A DNA stretch of 64,000 bases. Source: Pedobacter sp. SYSU D00535 (lineage in GTDB: Bacteria; Bacteroidota; Bacteroidia; Sphingobacteriales; Sphingobacteriaceae). This document shows, piece by piece, positions 1 to 7,791 of this stretch. A model generated the notes under the pieces. The model was given only the letters and a program-made list of their open reading frames with translations. It had not been told where the DNA came from and made no database searches. Positions within the stretch are counted from its first letter, which is position 1; every line of letters begins with the position of its first letter. The translations under genes and the position numbers were made by a program. The stretch is taken from assembly GCF_017355855.1 (NCBI RefSeq), contig NZ_JAFEWD010000015.1, positions 22,003 to 86,002 of the forward strand. The letters run 5' to 3'.

Positions 1-196
1 GTCCCGCATTGAAAAGGTCACAGTCTTCCAACAAAGAAACAGCGTAGACAGCTGCGTCCATAGCCGAATGAGTTTTAAGGAATTCAAAAGCCTCCTTAAC
101 AATGTTTGCGAGAGCATTTTGCTTTGCTACTTTTACTTCTTCCGAATCAGATGATTCGCTAAAGAATCCTCCATGAATGATGATCTTTTCCTGCAT
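1..196 (-). CDS. Isoaspartyl peptidase/L-asparaginase, N-terminal part (runs off the left edge)
   Basis: Only the first 65 or so residues are in the window. The start reads MQEKIIIHGGFFSES and continues to AAVYAVSLLEDCDLFNAG, which matches the N-terminal Ntn-hydrolase fold of plant-type asparaginases and isoaspartyl peptidases: IHGG near the start and an LLEDxxLFNAG block about 60 residues in. The catalytic Thr would lie outside the window. Its ATG overlaps the TAA stop of the cyanophycinase gene by one base (TAATG), so the two are probably translationally coupled. Cyanophycinase releases beta-Asp-Arg dipeptides, and enzymes of this family split isoaspartyl dipeptides into free amino acids. 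The context therefore suggests the last step of cyanophycin breakdown. The family is clear; the substrate is inferred from the neighbours. Confidence 0.85.
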   Translation of the reverse strand, partial: MQEKIIIHGGFFSESSDSEEVKVAKQNALANIVKEAFEFLKTHSAMDAAVYAVSLLEDCDLFNAG

Positions 197-1104
197 TAGT
201 CGTAGTCTTTTACTTTCAGATACACGTCTTCTTGTACCTTTATGGCGTTATTAATCCTAAGTTCATGCTTGTGTAAATCGTATTTATCAAAAATTGATAA
301 AACATGCACTCGCAAATTATCTATAGATACCGGCGACCCCACATCTACATCATAAATATTCGTTTCGCTTATATATCGGCCATCAACTAAAATAGTAAGT
401 CCCGACCCAATAGCTTCCAGGCAGAACCCTTCTGTGATTAGTAATCCCGCATCTTCGCCCAAACCCACGCCCAACATTCCCGGATTACTGGCAACGGCGT
501 AGAAAAGCCGTCCAATTCGGCCTCGTTGGACAAAGTGCGTGTCAATGATTACGTCATCAATGAAACCGAGCCCCCCCGTAATTTGAACTTCACCCTTAAT
601 TAAAGCCTCGCTACTACTGCCCCGATAGATCATGTTCACCGAAGCCGCCGCTGCTCCTGCAGAAGTGCCGGCTACTATAAAGTTCTCCTCTTCGTATCGC
701 TTTTTTAATATCCTTAGAAATTCAGTGCCTCCAAAAATTGAGCTAAGTCTTAGTTGATCGCCGCCGGAAAACATCACTACATCGGCCTTTCTTGCTCTTT
801 CCAAAGCTTCTTCAGTGTTTGCCTCTTCCCTTGTCCGGATATCGAGCACATGTACATTGTTCACCTGGAGTTGGTTGAACGATTTAATATATTCCACCCC
901 CACTATTTCCGGGATTTTAGAAGCAGTGGTGATCACTTCCACAACAGAATTCTCCTTCTTTGATGATTCCGTTATTATTCTGCGAAGTATTCCCCTCTCA
1001 AAAAATTTTATATAATGAGGATGACTAATATTTTCGTTATAGCTCAATGAACTTCCCAGATCAACTGCACCACCTATAATTACCAGCTTCCCTTTTGGAA
1101 TCAT
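196..1104 (-). CDS. cphB: Cyanophycinase (serine peptidase family S51)
   Basis: The enzyme hydrolyses cyanophycin (multi-L-arginyl-poly-L-aspartate) to beta-Asp-Arg dipeptides. The sequence shows an N-terminal GKLVIIGGAVDLGSS, the block MFSGGDQLRL, the nucleophile elbow GTSAGAAAAS (Ser at about residue 148 from the chosen start), DTHFVQRGRIGRL, and GLGEDAGLLI, all in the order expected for the family. I chose the ATG at 1104, giving 302 residues, because MIPKGKLVIIGG lines up with usual family starts and an AAGG lies upstream. A longer frame opens with TTG at 1179 but adds 25 untypical residues. The gene is divergent from cphA, with only about 120 bases between the two starts, and is coupled downstream to an isoaspartyl peptidase. 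Confidence 0.93.
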   Translation of the reverse strand: MIPKGKLVIIGGAVDLGSSLSYNENISHPHYIKFFERGILRRIITESSKKENSVVEVITTASKIPEIVGVEYIKSFNQLQVNNVHVLDIRTREEANTEEALERARKADVVMFSGGDQLRLSSIFGGTEFLRILKKRYEEENFIVAGTSAGAAAASVNMIYRGSSSEALIKGEVQITGGLGFIDDVIIDTHFVQRGRIGRLFYAVASNPGMLGVGLGEDAGLLITEGFCLEAIGSGLTILVDGRYISETNIYDVDVGSPVSIDNLRVHVLSIFDKYDLHKHELRINNAIKVQEDVYLKVKDYD

Positions 1105-1227
1105 ATTATCGCGTATTACCTTTTTTATATATAATAATATATCAATTCTATGTCCAATAAGTTTTTCATCCCCGTCCAAAAAACTTTATAAAACCTGTCT
1201 GGTTATCTAATTCACTTAACGGATAGT

Positions 1228-3855
1228 ATGAAAATTCTAAATATTCAAGTGCTTCGTGGACCCAACATTTGGTCTATAAAAAAAACGAAGCTAATCCAGA
1301 TGCGCCTGGATCTGGAGGAGTTGGAACACAGACCAAGTAATGAAATCCCAGGATTTAAGGAGCGCCTGGAAAAGTTGATCCCAAGCTTATACACACACTA
1401 CTGTTCCCCCGGATATGAAGGAGGCTTTTTCGAGCGGGTGGAAGAAGGCACCTGGATGGGCCATATTATAGAGCATATCGCCCTCGAAATCCAAACCCTT
1501 GCGGGGATGGATGTCGGGTTCGGAAGAACCAGGAGTACCAAGACAGAGGGTGTATACAACGTTGTCTTCTCTTATGTGGAAGAAAGTGTGGGAGAATTTG
1601 CGGCGCAGGCCGCTGTTAGGATTGCAGAAGCGCTGATAAACGGCCGAGAGTATAACCTGGAGGAAGATATCACGAAGATGCGTCAGATGCGCGATCAGGA
1701 ACGCTTTGGGCCTACCACCGGGGCCATTGTTGATGAAGCTGTATCCAGAGATATTCCGTACATCCGCCTAAATAAGTCGTCGCTGGTACAGCTTGGCTTT
1801 GGGAAAAACCAGATCCGCTTCCAGGCCAGCCTAACCGATAAAACCAGCAGCATCGCGGTGGACATTGCTGGCGATAAAGAAGAAACTAAACGTATTCTGA
1901 AGGAGCAAGCAATTCCGGTTGCCGAGGGGACCACTGTATCGAGTGAGTCAGACTTGAAATCGGCAATTGCTGAAATCGGCTTTCCACTCGTTTTGAAGCC
2001 TTTGAACGGCAACCATGGTAAGGGTGCCTCTATAAATTTAAAAACGGAGGAGGAGGTGATTGCCGCCTTTGCACATGCGCAAAAATACTCAGAGGTAGTA
2101 ATCGTCGAAAAATTCATCTCTGGCTACGACTTTAGGGTTTTAGTCATCGACAATAAGATGATCGCTGCAGCGCAGAGAGTACCTGCTCATGTGACAGGAG
2201 ACGGTATACATAGTGTGCAACAGTTGATTGAGATCGAGAATGAAGATCCGCGAAGAGGCTATGGACATGAGAATGTGTTGACAGAAATAACGGTGGATAG
2301 AGATACGCTTGATATCCTCCAAAAGATGGGATATACCCTGGAGACCGTTCCTTCGAAAGATGAAGTGGTTTATTTGAAATCTACTGCGAATTTAAGCACA
2401 GGAGGAACATCAATAGACGTAACCGATATGGTTCACCCTCACAATGTTTTTGTGTGTGAGCGTATCGCTAAAGTAGTAGGTCTGGATATTTGCGGCATCG
2501 ACATTATGGCCCAAAATCTGCATCAACCCCTCGAAGAAACCGGTGGAGTTGTGCTTGAAGTGAATGCGGCCCCCGGTCTTCGAATGCACCTTGCACCAAG
2601 TGAAGGAAAACCGAGGAATGTGGCAGCACCTATCATCGACATGCTGTTTCCTCCCGGAAAAAACGCCCGCATCCCAATTATCGCTATAACCGGCACTAAT
2701 GGAAAAACCACTACTACCCGTCTCATATCTCACATCATTAAAAATAACGGCTACCGTGTAGGATATACCACATCCGACGGCATCTACATCCAGAACTCGA
2801 TGATGCTGAAGGGAGATACTACCGGGCCTGCCAGCGCAGAGTTTGTGTTGAAAGATCCGACCGTAGAATTTGCAATTCTGGAGTGCGCAAGGGGAGGGAT
2901 CTTAAGAGCCGGGCTAGGCTTTAATCGTTGCGACATTGCGGTTCTTACTAATATTCAGGAAGACCATTTAGGCATAGCGGACATTCACAACCTTGATGAC
3001 TTAACCCGGGTTAAGCAAGTCGTTGTTGAGTCGGTAAAGCAGGATGGATGGGCAGTTTTAAATGCAGACAATGAATACTGTGTAAGGGTTGGCGAAGAAA
3101 CCACGCATTGTAATGTGGCTTACTTCAGCATGAACGAAAATAATCCCGTGGTAGAAAAGCATTGCCGTGAAGGCGGGGTTGCTGCAATCTGCGAAAATGG
3201 ATTCCTTACTATAAAAAAAGGTGAATGGAAGATACGGGTCGCTAAAATAACCCATATTCCCATTACCTTCAACGGTACCGTCACTTTCATGACTCAGAAC
3301 GCTATGGCAGCGAGTCTGGCGACTTTCCTTTGGGGATTCAAGATTGAAGATATCCGCACAGCGCTTGAGACATTTGTACCCTCGGCAGCGCATACGCCAG
3401 GTAGGATGAACGTGTTTGACTTCCGGGAGTTTAAAATCTTGGTTGACTATGCTCATAATCCTGACGGCTTGCGTGGAATCCAGTCCTTTTTACAACATTC
3501 GGATGCTACCTACCATACCGGTGTCATATCCGGAACGGGCGATCGCCGGGATGACGACATCCGGGAAATTGGGCGACTGTCGGCTCAGATGTTTAACGAT
3601 ATTGTAATATGCCAGGAGAAATACTTCCGGGGACGCACCTATGAAGACATGATTCGTTTATTATCCGAGGGTGTTCGGGAGATAAAACCAGAGCTGGACA
3701 TAAAAATAATTCCGAACAGTGAGGAGGCTTGGAAATATATTATTGGAAAAGTCCGCCCGGGAGAGCTTATCACCATCATTAGTGACTCGATTGCAGACGC
3801 GTACAACACTGTTAAACGCTACCAGGATAGTGAACTTATTGCAGATAAAGTTTAA
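1228..3855 (+). CDS. cphA: Cyanophycin synthetase
   Basis: CphA polymerises Asp and Arg into cyanophycin granules at the cost of ATP, a nitrogen and carbon reserve. The 875-residue length equals that of known CphA1 proteins. An N-terminal domain (about 1-160) is followed by an ATP-grasp domain (about 210-480, with PLVLKPLNGNHGKGASI and VLEVNAAPGLRMH). A Mur-ligase-like domain follows, with the P-loop GTNGKTTTT at about residues 489-497 and DYAHNPDGL further on. All three active regions look intact. The ATG at 1228 gives the typical MKILNIQVLRGPNIWS start. A strong terminator follows at 3948. Third codon positions favour C over G, as in other plus-strand genes on this side of the window. It is divergent from cphB, so both promoters must share the 1105-1227 gap. 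Confidence 0.96.
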   Translation: MKILNIQVLRGPNIWSIKKTKLIQMRLDLEELEHRPSNEIPGFKERLEKLIPSLYTHYCSPGYEGGFFERVEEGTWMGHIIEHIALEIQTLAGMDVGFGRTRSTKTEGVYNVVFSYVEESVGEFAAQAAVRIAEALINGREYNLEEDITKMRQMRDQERFGPTTGAIVDEAVSRDIPYIRLNKSSLVQLGFGKNQIRFQASLTDKTSSIAVDIAGDKEETKRILKEQAIPVAEGTTVSSESDLKSAIAEIGFPLVLKPLNGNHGKGASINLKTEEEVIAAFAHAQKYSEVVIVEKFISGYDFRVLVIDNKMIAAAQRVPAHVTGDGIHSVQQLIEIENEDPRRGYGHENVLTEITVDRDTLDILQKMGYTLETVPSKDEVVYLKSTANLSTGGTSIDVTDMVHPHNVFVCERIAKVVGLDICGIDIMAQNLHQPLEETGGVVLEVNAAPGLRMHLAPSEGKPRNVAAPIIDMLFPPGKNARIPIIAITGTNGKTTTTRLISHIIKNNGYRVGYTTSDGIYIQNSMMLKGDTTGPASAEFVLKDPTVEFAILECARGGILRAGLGFNRCDIAVLTNIQEDHLGIADIHNLDDLTRVKQVVVESVKQDGWAVLNADNEYCVRVGEETTHCNVAYFSMNENNPVVEKHCREGGVAAICENGFLTIKKGEWKIRVAKITHIPITFNGTVTFMTQNAMAASLATFLWGFKIEDIRTALETFVPSAAHTPGRMNVFDFREFKILVDYAHNPDGLRGIQSFLQHSDATYHTGVISGTGDRRDDDIREIGRLSAQMFNDIVICQEKYFRGRTYEDMIRLLSEGVREIKPELDIKIIPNSEEAWKYIIGKVRPGELITIISDSIADAYNTVKRYQDSELIADKV

Positions 3856-3947
3856 GAAAATTTAATATTCACAAAACATTTGGCAAGTAGTGCCGTTTCT
3901 ATTTATAACCAGCGAGAGTTGGTTTAATTGTGATAAGGTTTAGGTTG

Positions 3948-3985
3948 AAGCGTCCCGGCAATGTTCGGGACGCTTTATTTTTTAT
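3948..3985 (+). terminator. Intrinsic terminator after cphA
   Basis: A perfect 10-bp stem (AAGCGTCCCG at 3948-3957, its complement at 3966-3975) encloses an 8-base loop and is followed by TATTTTTTAT. It ends the cphA transcript and sits just before the convergent small gene at 3990. Confidence 0.85.
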
Positions 3986-3989
3986 ACAT

Positions 3990-4178
3990 CTATAGATTCC
4001 TGTTTTTGCTGCCATTAACGACCACGTTAACATAGAATGCCGCTGTTAAAAGCCCAAATATAGATCCGGCAAAAGCCCATAGTATCGATTCAGTAACTAC
4101 CCAGCCTGTTAATACTCCAAAGATTACTGCAAGGATATAGTAAAGCCCGTCCTGATTTTCTTTCTCTTGTAGTTTCAT
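3990..4178 (-). CDS. Small two-helix membrane protein, unknown function
   Basis: A 62-residue protein with a charged N-terminus (MKLQEKENQDG), two hydrophobic segments at about residues 12-28 and 31-52, and a short basic tail (NGSKNRNL). I do not recognise a family. The start is preceded by a purine- and A-rich stretch and the composition is that of a real membrane hairpin rather than a shadow. It lies alone between the cphA terminator and a minus-strand terminator at 4239-4273, so it is probably its own transcription unit. Function cannot be inferred. Confidence 0.6.
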   Translation of the reverse strand: MKLQEKENQDGLYYILAVIFGVLTGWVVTESILWAFAGSIFGLLTAAFYVNVVVNGSKNRNL

Positions 4179-4238
4179 ATCATTTTTTTTTCAAAAGTAA
4201 TTATTCGTATAGTATTTAAGCTAAATTAATTAAAGCAT

Positions 4239-4273
4239 AAAAAAACCGTTGTATGGTCTATTCATACAACGGT
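4239..4273 (-). terminator. Intrinsic terminator, minus strand
   Basis: A perfect 11-bp stem (4245-4255 with 4263-4273, 7-base loop) is followed on the minus strand by a run of T (4244 down to 4239). It would end the transcript coming from the peroxiredoxin / AhpD-like genes, or an independent small RNA encoded between 4274 and 4400. Confidence 0.8.
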
Positions 4274-4385
4274 ATCCCAAAATTAACAATTAAAAACCTT
4301 ACCCTTAAAGCCTCCGCTCAATAACGAGCTAATCCTTGGGAGAAAATTTTTCGAGCTTCAAGGCGGTTAACCTTAAAGCTAAAAT
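4274..4385 (-). ncRNA. Candidate structured small RNA upstream of a terminator
   Basis: This stretch between the AhpD-like stop codon and the terminator at 4239-4273 has no open frame but contains paired segments. On the minus strand GCCT-x4-GCTC can pair with GAGC-x2-AGGC, enclosing about 30 bases, with an outer imperfect helix (TTAACC with GGGTAA). Competing pairs exist: CCTTG with CAAGG, and GCTC-GTTATT-GAGC. A long imperfect hairpin with internal bubbles ending in a strong terminator recalls 6S-type RNAs, but I cannot confirm a family. It could equally be the 3-prime untranslated part of the AhpD-like mRNA. No clear promoter of its own is visible. Confidence 0.3.
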
Positions 4386-4476
4386 ACGAAAGTTTGCTGG
4401 TTTAAAAAAAATGTTATAACGGCTTTTTTACCTTTTTCAATTTTAGCTTTAAATTCACTCAACCGCTGAAATTTTA

Positions 4477-5061
4477 TTAAAAAATTAGTTTTCCTGTTGC
4501 CGTTATTAGGGATGCAATTCTCACCGCATCAAAGATCCTCTCTTCCGTAGTGCCAAGCTTAATCAGGGAATCCTCATGGGCATTCACACACATCTCGCAA
4601 CCATTAACCGCAGATATAGCAAGGCTCATCAGTTCAAAAAATTCTTTACCGGTAACGGGCTTCATCATAATTTGCATGCGGATACGAGCAGGAATCTGGG
4701 TATACTTCTCCTTCTGTGTGAAGTGCCTAAAACGGTAAAAAATGTTGTTGGAAGCCAACAGAGATGCACAGGCAGCTGCTTCTGCTATTTCTTCTGCTGT
4801 AGCACCGTTACTTTCTGCAAAGTTTGTAAAAAACGATAGCAGAGGCTTATTATGATTATTAACAGCTATGCTCGCACCTATTAGACCGATCTCCTTTGCT
4901 GATAAATGATCGGAGGTAAGGGTACTGCTAAAATTCACTTTCAAATCCCGCACGTATCGCGACTCACCCTTTTCAAGTAGTTCCAAACTATTGGTCCGAT
5001 ACTCGGCTGGGAGGTTAATACTTTCTAATAATTCTTTGATTACTTCTGTAGTTTCGCTCAT
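4477..5061 (-). CDS. Carboxymuconolactone decarboxylase family protein, AhpD-like
   Basis: A 194-residue protein of the AhpD-like fold. The redox motif is NGCEMCVNAHEDS near the C-terminus (Cys155, Cys158, His162), the CxxC-xxx-H arrangement of alkylhydroperoxidase D. In Mycobacterium, AhpD reduces the peroxiredoxin AhpC. The gene lies 66 bases downstream of a peroxiredoxin gene on the same strand, which supports a role as its reductant or partner here. A hairpin with eight T residues in the gap (5082-5106) suggests that less of this protein than of the peroxiredoxin is made. No ahpF-like gene is in the window. The family is certain; the partnership is inferred. Confidence 0.88.
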   Translation of the reverse strand: MSETTEVIKELLESINLPAEYRTNSLELLEKGESRYVRDLKVNFSSTLTSDHLSAKEIGLIGASIAVNNHNKPLLSFFTNFAESNGATAEEIAEAAACASLLASNNIFYRFRHFTQKEKYTQIPARIRMQIMMKPVTGKEFFELMSLAISAVNGCEMCVNAHEDSLIKLGTTEERIFDAVRIASLITATGKLIF

Positions 5062-5081
5062 TATTTTAATAATTAGTCGAC

Positions 5082-5106
5082 AAAAAAAATCCCCGATAAA
5101 CGGGGA
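5082..5106 (-). terminator. Terminator-like hairpin between peroxiredoxin and AhpD-like genes
   Basis: On the minus strand CCCCG-TTTAT-CGGGG is followed by eight T residues. The stem is short (5-6 bp) but GC-only, so partial termination is likely. This would give more peroxiredoxin mRNA than bicistronic mRNA. Confidence 0.65.
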
Positions 5107-5127
5107 CTAATAATCTGTTATTTTCAA

Positions 5128-5673
5128 TTACGCGCTCAATGTCTCCTGACCTTTTTCCCAGTTACATGGGCAAAGCTCATCAGTTTGTAAACCATCAAGA
5201 ACACGTAGAACTTCTTTCACGTTACGACCAACGCTCAAATCGTTCACACATACCCAACGAACGATTCCTTGAGGATCGATGATGAAAGTAGCGCGATAAG
5301 CGATCTTCTCGTTTGGTTCAAGAATACCTAAATCTTCTGCTAGTGATTTAGAAGTATCAGCCAACATAGGGAATTTAAGATCGCGTAAATCGTCATGATC
5401 TTTTCTCCAAGCAAGGTGAACAAACTCAGAATCAGTAGAAGCACCAATTAAACGTGCATCACGATCACGGAACTCACCGAAAGCTTTGTTGAACTCAGCA
5501 ATTTCTGTCGGGCAAACGAAAGTGAAGTCTTTTGGCCACCAAAACATTACGGTCCAAACGTTATCCTCATTGGCCAAGTACTCAGAAGTCAGCGTTTCGA
5601 ATTCTTTACCTTTTTCAAGACTTACTACTGCCTTTTTCTCAAACGATGGGAATTTTTGTCCTATAGTTATCAT
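5128..5673 (-). CDS. ahpC: Peroxiredoxin (AhpC/Prx1 type, 2-Cys)
   Basis: This thiol peroxidase reduces hydrogen peroxide and organic hydroperoxides. The peroxidatic Cys is Cys54 in the motif PKDFTFVCPTEIAEF. The C-terminal end carries CPCNWEKGQETL (Cys168 and Cys170), of which one should be the resolving Cys; a CxC pair there is slightly unusual, since most relatives have one Cys. Length (181) is normal. A near-perfect Bacteroidota promoter lies at 5698-5727, about 25 bases before the start. The AhpD-like gene follows in the same direction behind a weak terminator. Confidence 0.93.
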   Translation of the reverse strand: MITIGQKFPSFEKKAVVSLEKGKEFETLTSEYLANEDNVWTVMFWWPKDFTFVCPTEIAEFNKAFGEFRDRDARLIGASTDSEFVHLAWRKDHDDLRDLKFPMLADTSKSLAEDLGILEPNEKIAYRATFIIDPQGIVRWVCVNDLSVGRNVKEVLRVLDGLQTDELCPCNWEKGQETLSA

Positions 5674-5697
5674 TATTTACTTCTTTAAAATTTTCTG

Positions 5698-5727
5698 CAA
5701 AGATACTAATGGGAGCGCTTGAAGCAA
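5698..5727 (-). promoter_or_regulatory. Promoter of the peroxiredoxin gene
   Basis: Reading on the minus strand, TTG (5727-5725), a 19-base spacer, then TATCTTTG (5705-5698). This matches the Bacteroidota consensus TTTG-N19-TAnnTTTG, with the -7 box perfect. The start codon at 5673 follows about 24 bases downstream. Confidence 0.75.
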
Positions 5728-5778
5728 GACAATTGGCATTGCATTTTTCTATACGCTATAGATACAATCTATGAGGAC

Positions 5779-7107
5779 TCAAAAAGATATAGCACTCTGA
5801 GGTATTGTTAATTTGAAGGCGGTGCCTTTACCTACGGCTGATTCTACGGAAATAGTATAACCATGGTATTGTACGATGCTTTGAACTATGGAAAGTCCCA
5901 ATCCATAACCGCCGCCCTCAGATAGGTTTGACTTCTTGAAGCGATTGAAAATAGTGGGCAAATCATCTTGTGGGATGCCAATTCCAGTATCAGCGATCAT
6001 TATCGTGTAGAACCTTGGATCAGTAATATTATCAGTGACCGATATACTTCCCTGCGGCTTGTTATATTTTATAGCATTATTGATAAGGTTGTAAACCAAT
6101 TGGAAAAGCAGGTCCCGGTTACAGTTTTTCAGCAACACGTTGCTTAACTGCATTTGGAAGCGAATTTCATGCTCCTCCAGCCGATGCGAAATATCTTCCA
6201 TTACATCTTCAAACAGTTCATTTACGACTACTTCATCGCCTCGAGTAAATTGTTCATTATCGATCCGGGATATCAGCAAGAGGGAGCTTACGATCTTTTT
6301 GAGCCTGTTTAAGGTCCGGTGCATTTCGACCAAACGTTGTTGTACCTGAGGAGTTACCTCTGCATCAGCCATTAAATTTTCGATCTTATTCTGAAGAATA
6401 CTAATGGGTGTCATTAGTTCATGGGAAGCATTTGCAGTGAACTCCCTTTCCTTCTCAAACGCTTCGTGAATCTGATCCATCAGCAGAATCAGCGATTTGT
6501 CTAGATATTGGAAATCTGATGTGCTGGTTTGAATCGGCACCGGATCTTCGTTAAAGGGGAATTTACGATCCACCAGCTTACTTTTGATAACCAGTTCCAG
6601 CGGACGCAGAAGAAAGCGTGTGTAAAACAGGTCGATAATTGTTGTCAGTAGAATTAAGGCAACAAGGACATAGGAGGCAATTCGCTGAAGCGGTCGGTTA
6701 TACTGATTGATTGTGGCCGTCGTTTTTCCAATCTCCAGCAAATAATTGCTGTTACCGGCGTTAAAAGTATGACTAAGCAATCGGTACTCTAACGTGTCTG
6801 TCCCTTCAAACACGCGTTGCGTAGTCTCTATGGTATCAAGGTTAAACCCGGCATTTACTTCTTCGAGAGAAATGTACTCTTCCTTCAGCATCGTATAACT
6901 ACCGTAGCTGTCTTCACCCTGCAGGTAGTAATCAATGCCATCTTTGGCGATTACCTGCATTACCTTCTTCTTTTGCTCCTGCAAATAATTGTTTGTGTAG
7001 GTAAAAGCTATTTCCTCTACCAGGTACGGCAACATCAAAACAAACAGTAATACAACTGCCAATTTCGATAAAGTAATGAAGAGTGTAAGCTTGGTACGTA
7101 ATCTCAA
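5779..7107 (-). CDS. Sensor histidine kinase
   Basis: A 442-residue membrane kinase. The first transmembrane helix is at about 15-31, a periplasmic sensor region spans about 32-143, and the second helix is at about 144-162. HisKA carries the phospho-acceptor His229 in FTANASHELMTPIS. HATPase_c has the N box NLINNAIKYN, the G1 box DTGIGIP and the G2 box GYGLGLSIV. All catalytic boxes are intact. The start is TTG at 7107, overlapping the TGA stop of the response regulator (TTGA), so translation is coupled. The sensor region resembles nothing I know, so the signal is unknown. The context of secreted and outer-membrane proteins upstream points to an envelope cue. Confidence 0.92.
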   Translation of the reverse strand: MRLRTKLTLFITLSKLAVVLLFVLMLPYLVEEIAFTYTNNYLQEQKKKVMQVIAKDGIDYYLQGEDSYGSYTMLKEEYISLEEVNAGFNLDTIETTQRVFEGTDTLEYRLLSHTFNAGNSNYLLEIGKTTATINQYNRPLQRIASYVLVALILLTTIIDLFYTRFLLRPLELVIKSKLVDRKFPFNEDPVPIQTSTSDFQYLDKSLILLMDQIHEAFEKEREFTANASHELMTPISILQNKIENLMADAEVTPQVQQRLVEMHRTLNRLKKIVSSLLLISRIDNEQFTRGDEVVVNELFEDVMEDISHRLEEHEIRFQMQLSNVLLKNCNRDLLFQLVYNLINNAIKYNKPQGSISVTDNITDPRFYTIMIADTGIGIPQDDLPTIFNRFKKSNLSEGGGYGLGLSIVQSIVQYHGYTISVESAVGKGTAFKLTIPQSAISF

Positions 7108-7784
7108 TCCTGTTTTTTAATTTTATATCCAACCCCTCTCACTGTCTCCAACCAATCAACTGAAGCATGAGCGCTTAGCTTTTTCCGAATGTTCTTGATG
7201 TGAACGTCGATATAGTTCGAATCATAATCATCATCTACAAAACTTCCCCAAATGTGTTCGCTTAGCTGAATACGGGTAAGAACGCGATTCTTATGCAAAA
7301 GCATATAACTCAGCAAATCAAACTCCTTCCGGGTCAGTTCAACCTCAGTCGTATCGCGTAACACCACGCGCTTCTGCAAGTCGACAGAAAAATCTCCTAA
7401 CTTAATTGCCTGATCTTTAATCCCAAATTTTCTGCGCGCTATCGCCTGCATCCTTGATTGAAGCTCAAGCAACGAAAAGGGTTTTGGGAGATAATCATCA
7501 GCACCTAAATCAAGTCCCTTAACCCGATCTTCAATATTCCCCCGCGCTGTAAGTATAATGAATGCAGCTTCTGAATTTTGCTTTTTAGCTTGTTCTAAGA
7601 CGATCAACCCATCTTTATCAGGCAAGCCCAAATCGAGGAGGATAAAATCGTACTGATTCAGATCTATCATTTCTAACGCCTGGTGGGCATTATGGGCCAA
7701 ATCACACACATAAAAGGCTTTCTTAAGAAATGCCTCTACTTCGTATGCAAGCGTTTTTTCGTCTTCTACAATTAGTACTTTCAA
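7104..7784 (-). CDS. OmpR/PhoB-family response regulator
   Basis: A 226-residue DNA-binding regulator. The receiver domain (1-115) has acidic residues DE at 8-9, the phospho-acceptor Asp51 in FILLDLGLPDKDG, a Thr in the ILTARG strand, and Lys in DYLPKPFS. A winged-helix domain (about 125-224) follows, ending in ETVRGVGYKIK. It is the partner of the kinase that starts four bases before its stop. It begins only 7 bases after the outer-membrane protein gene, so kinase, regulator and that protein are probably one operon. Whether it autoregulates the operon cannot be read from the sequence. Confidence 0.94.
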   Translation of the reverse strand: MKVLIVEDEKTLAYEVEAFLKKAFYVCDLAHNAHQALEMIDLNQYDFILLDLGLPDKDGLIVLEQAKKQNSEAAFIILTARGNIEDRVKGLDLGADDYLPKPFSLLELQSRMQAIARRKFGIKDQAIKLGDFSVDLQKRVVLRDTTEVELTRKEFDLLSYMLLHKNRVLTRIQLSEHIWGSFVDDDYDSNYIDVHIKNIRKKLSAHASVDWLETVRGVGYKIKKQD

Positions 7785-7791
7785 CAGCGTA

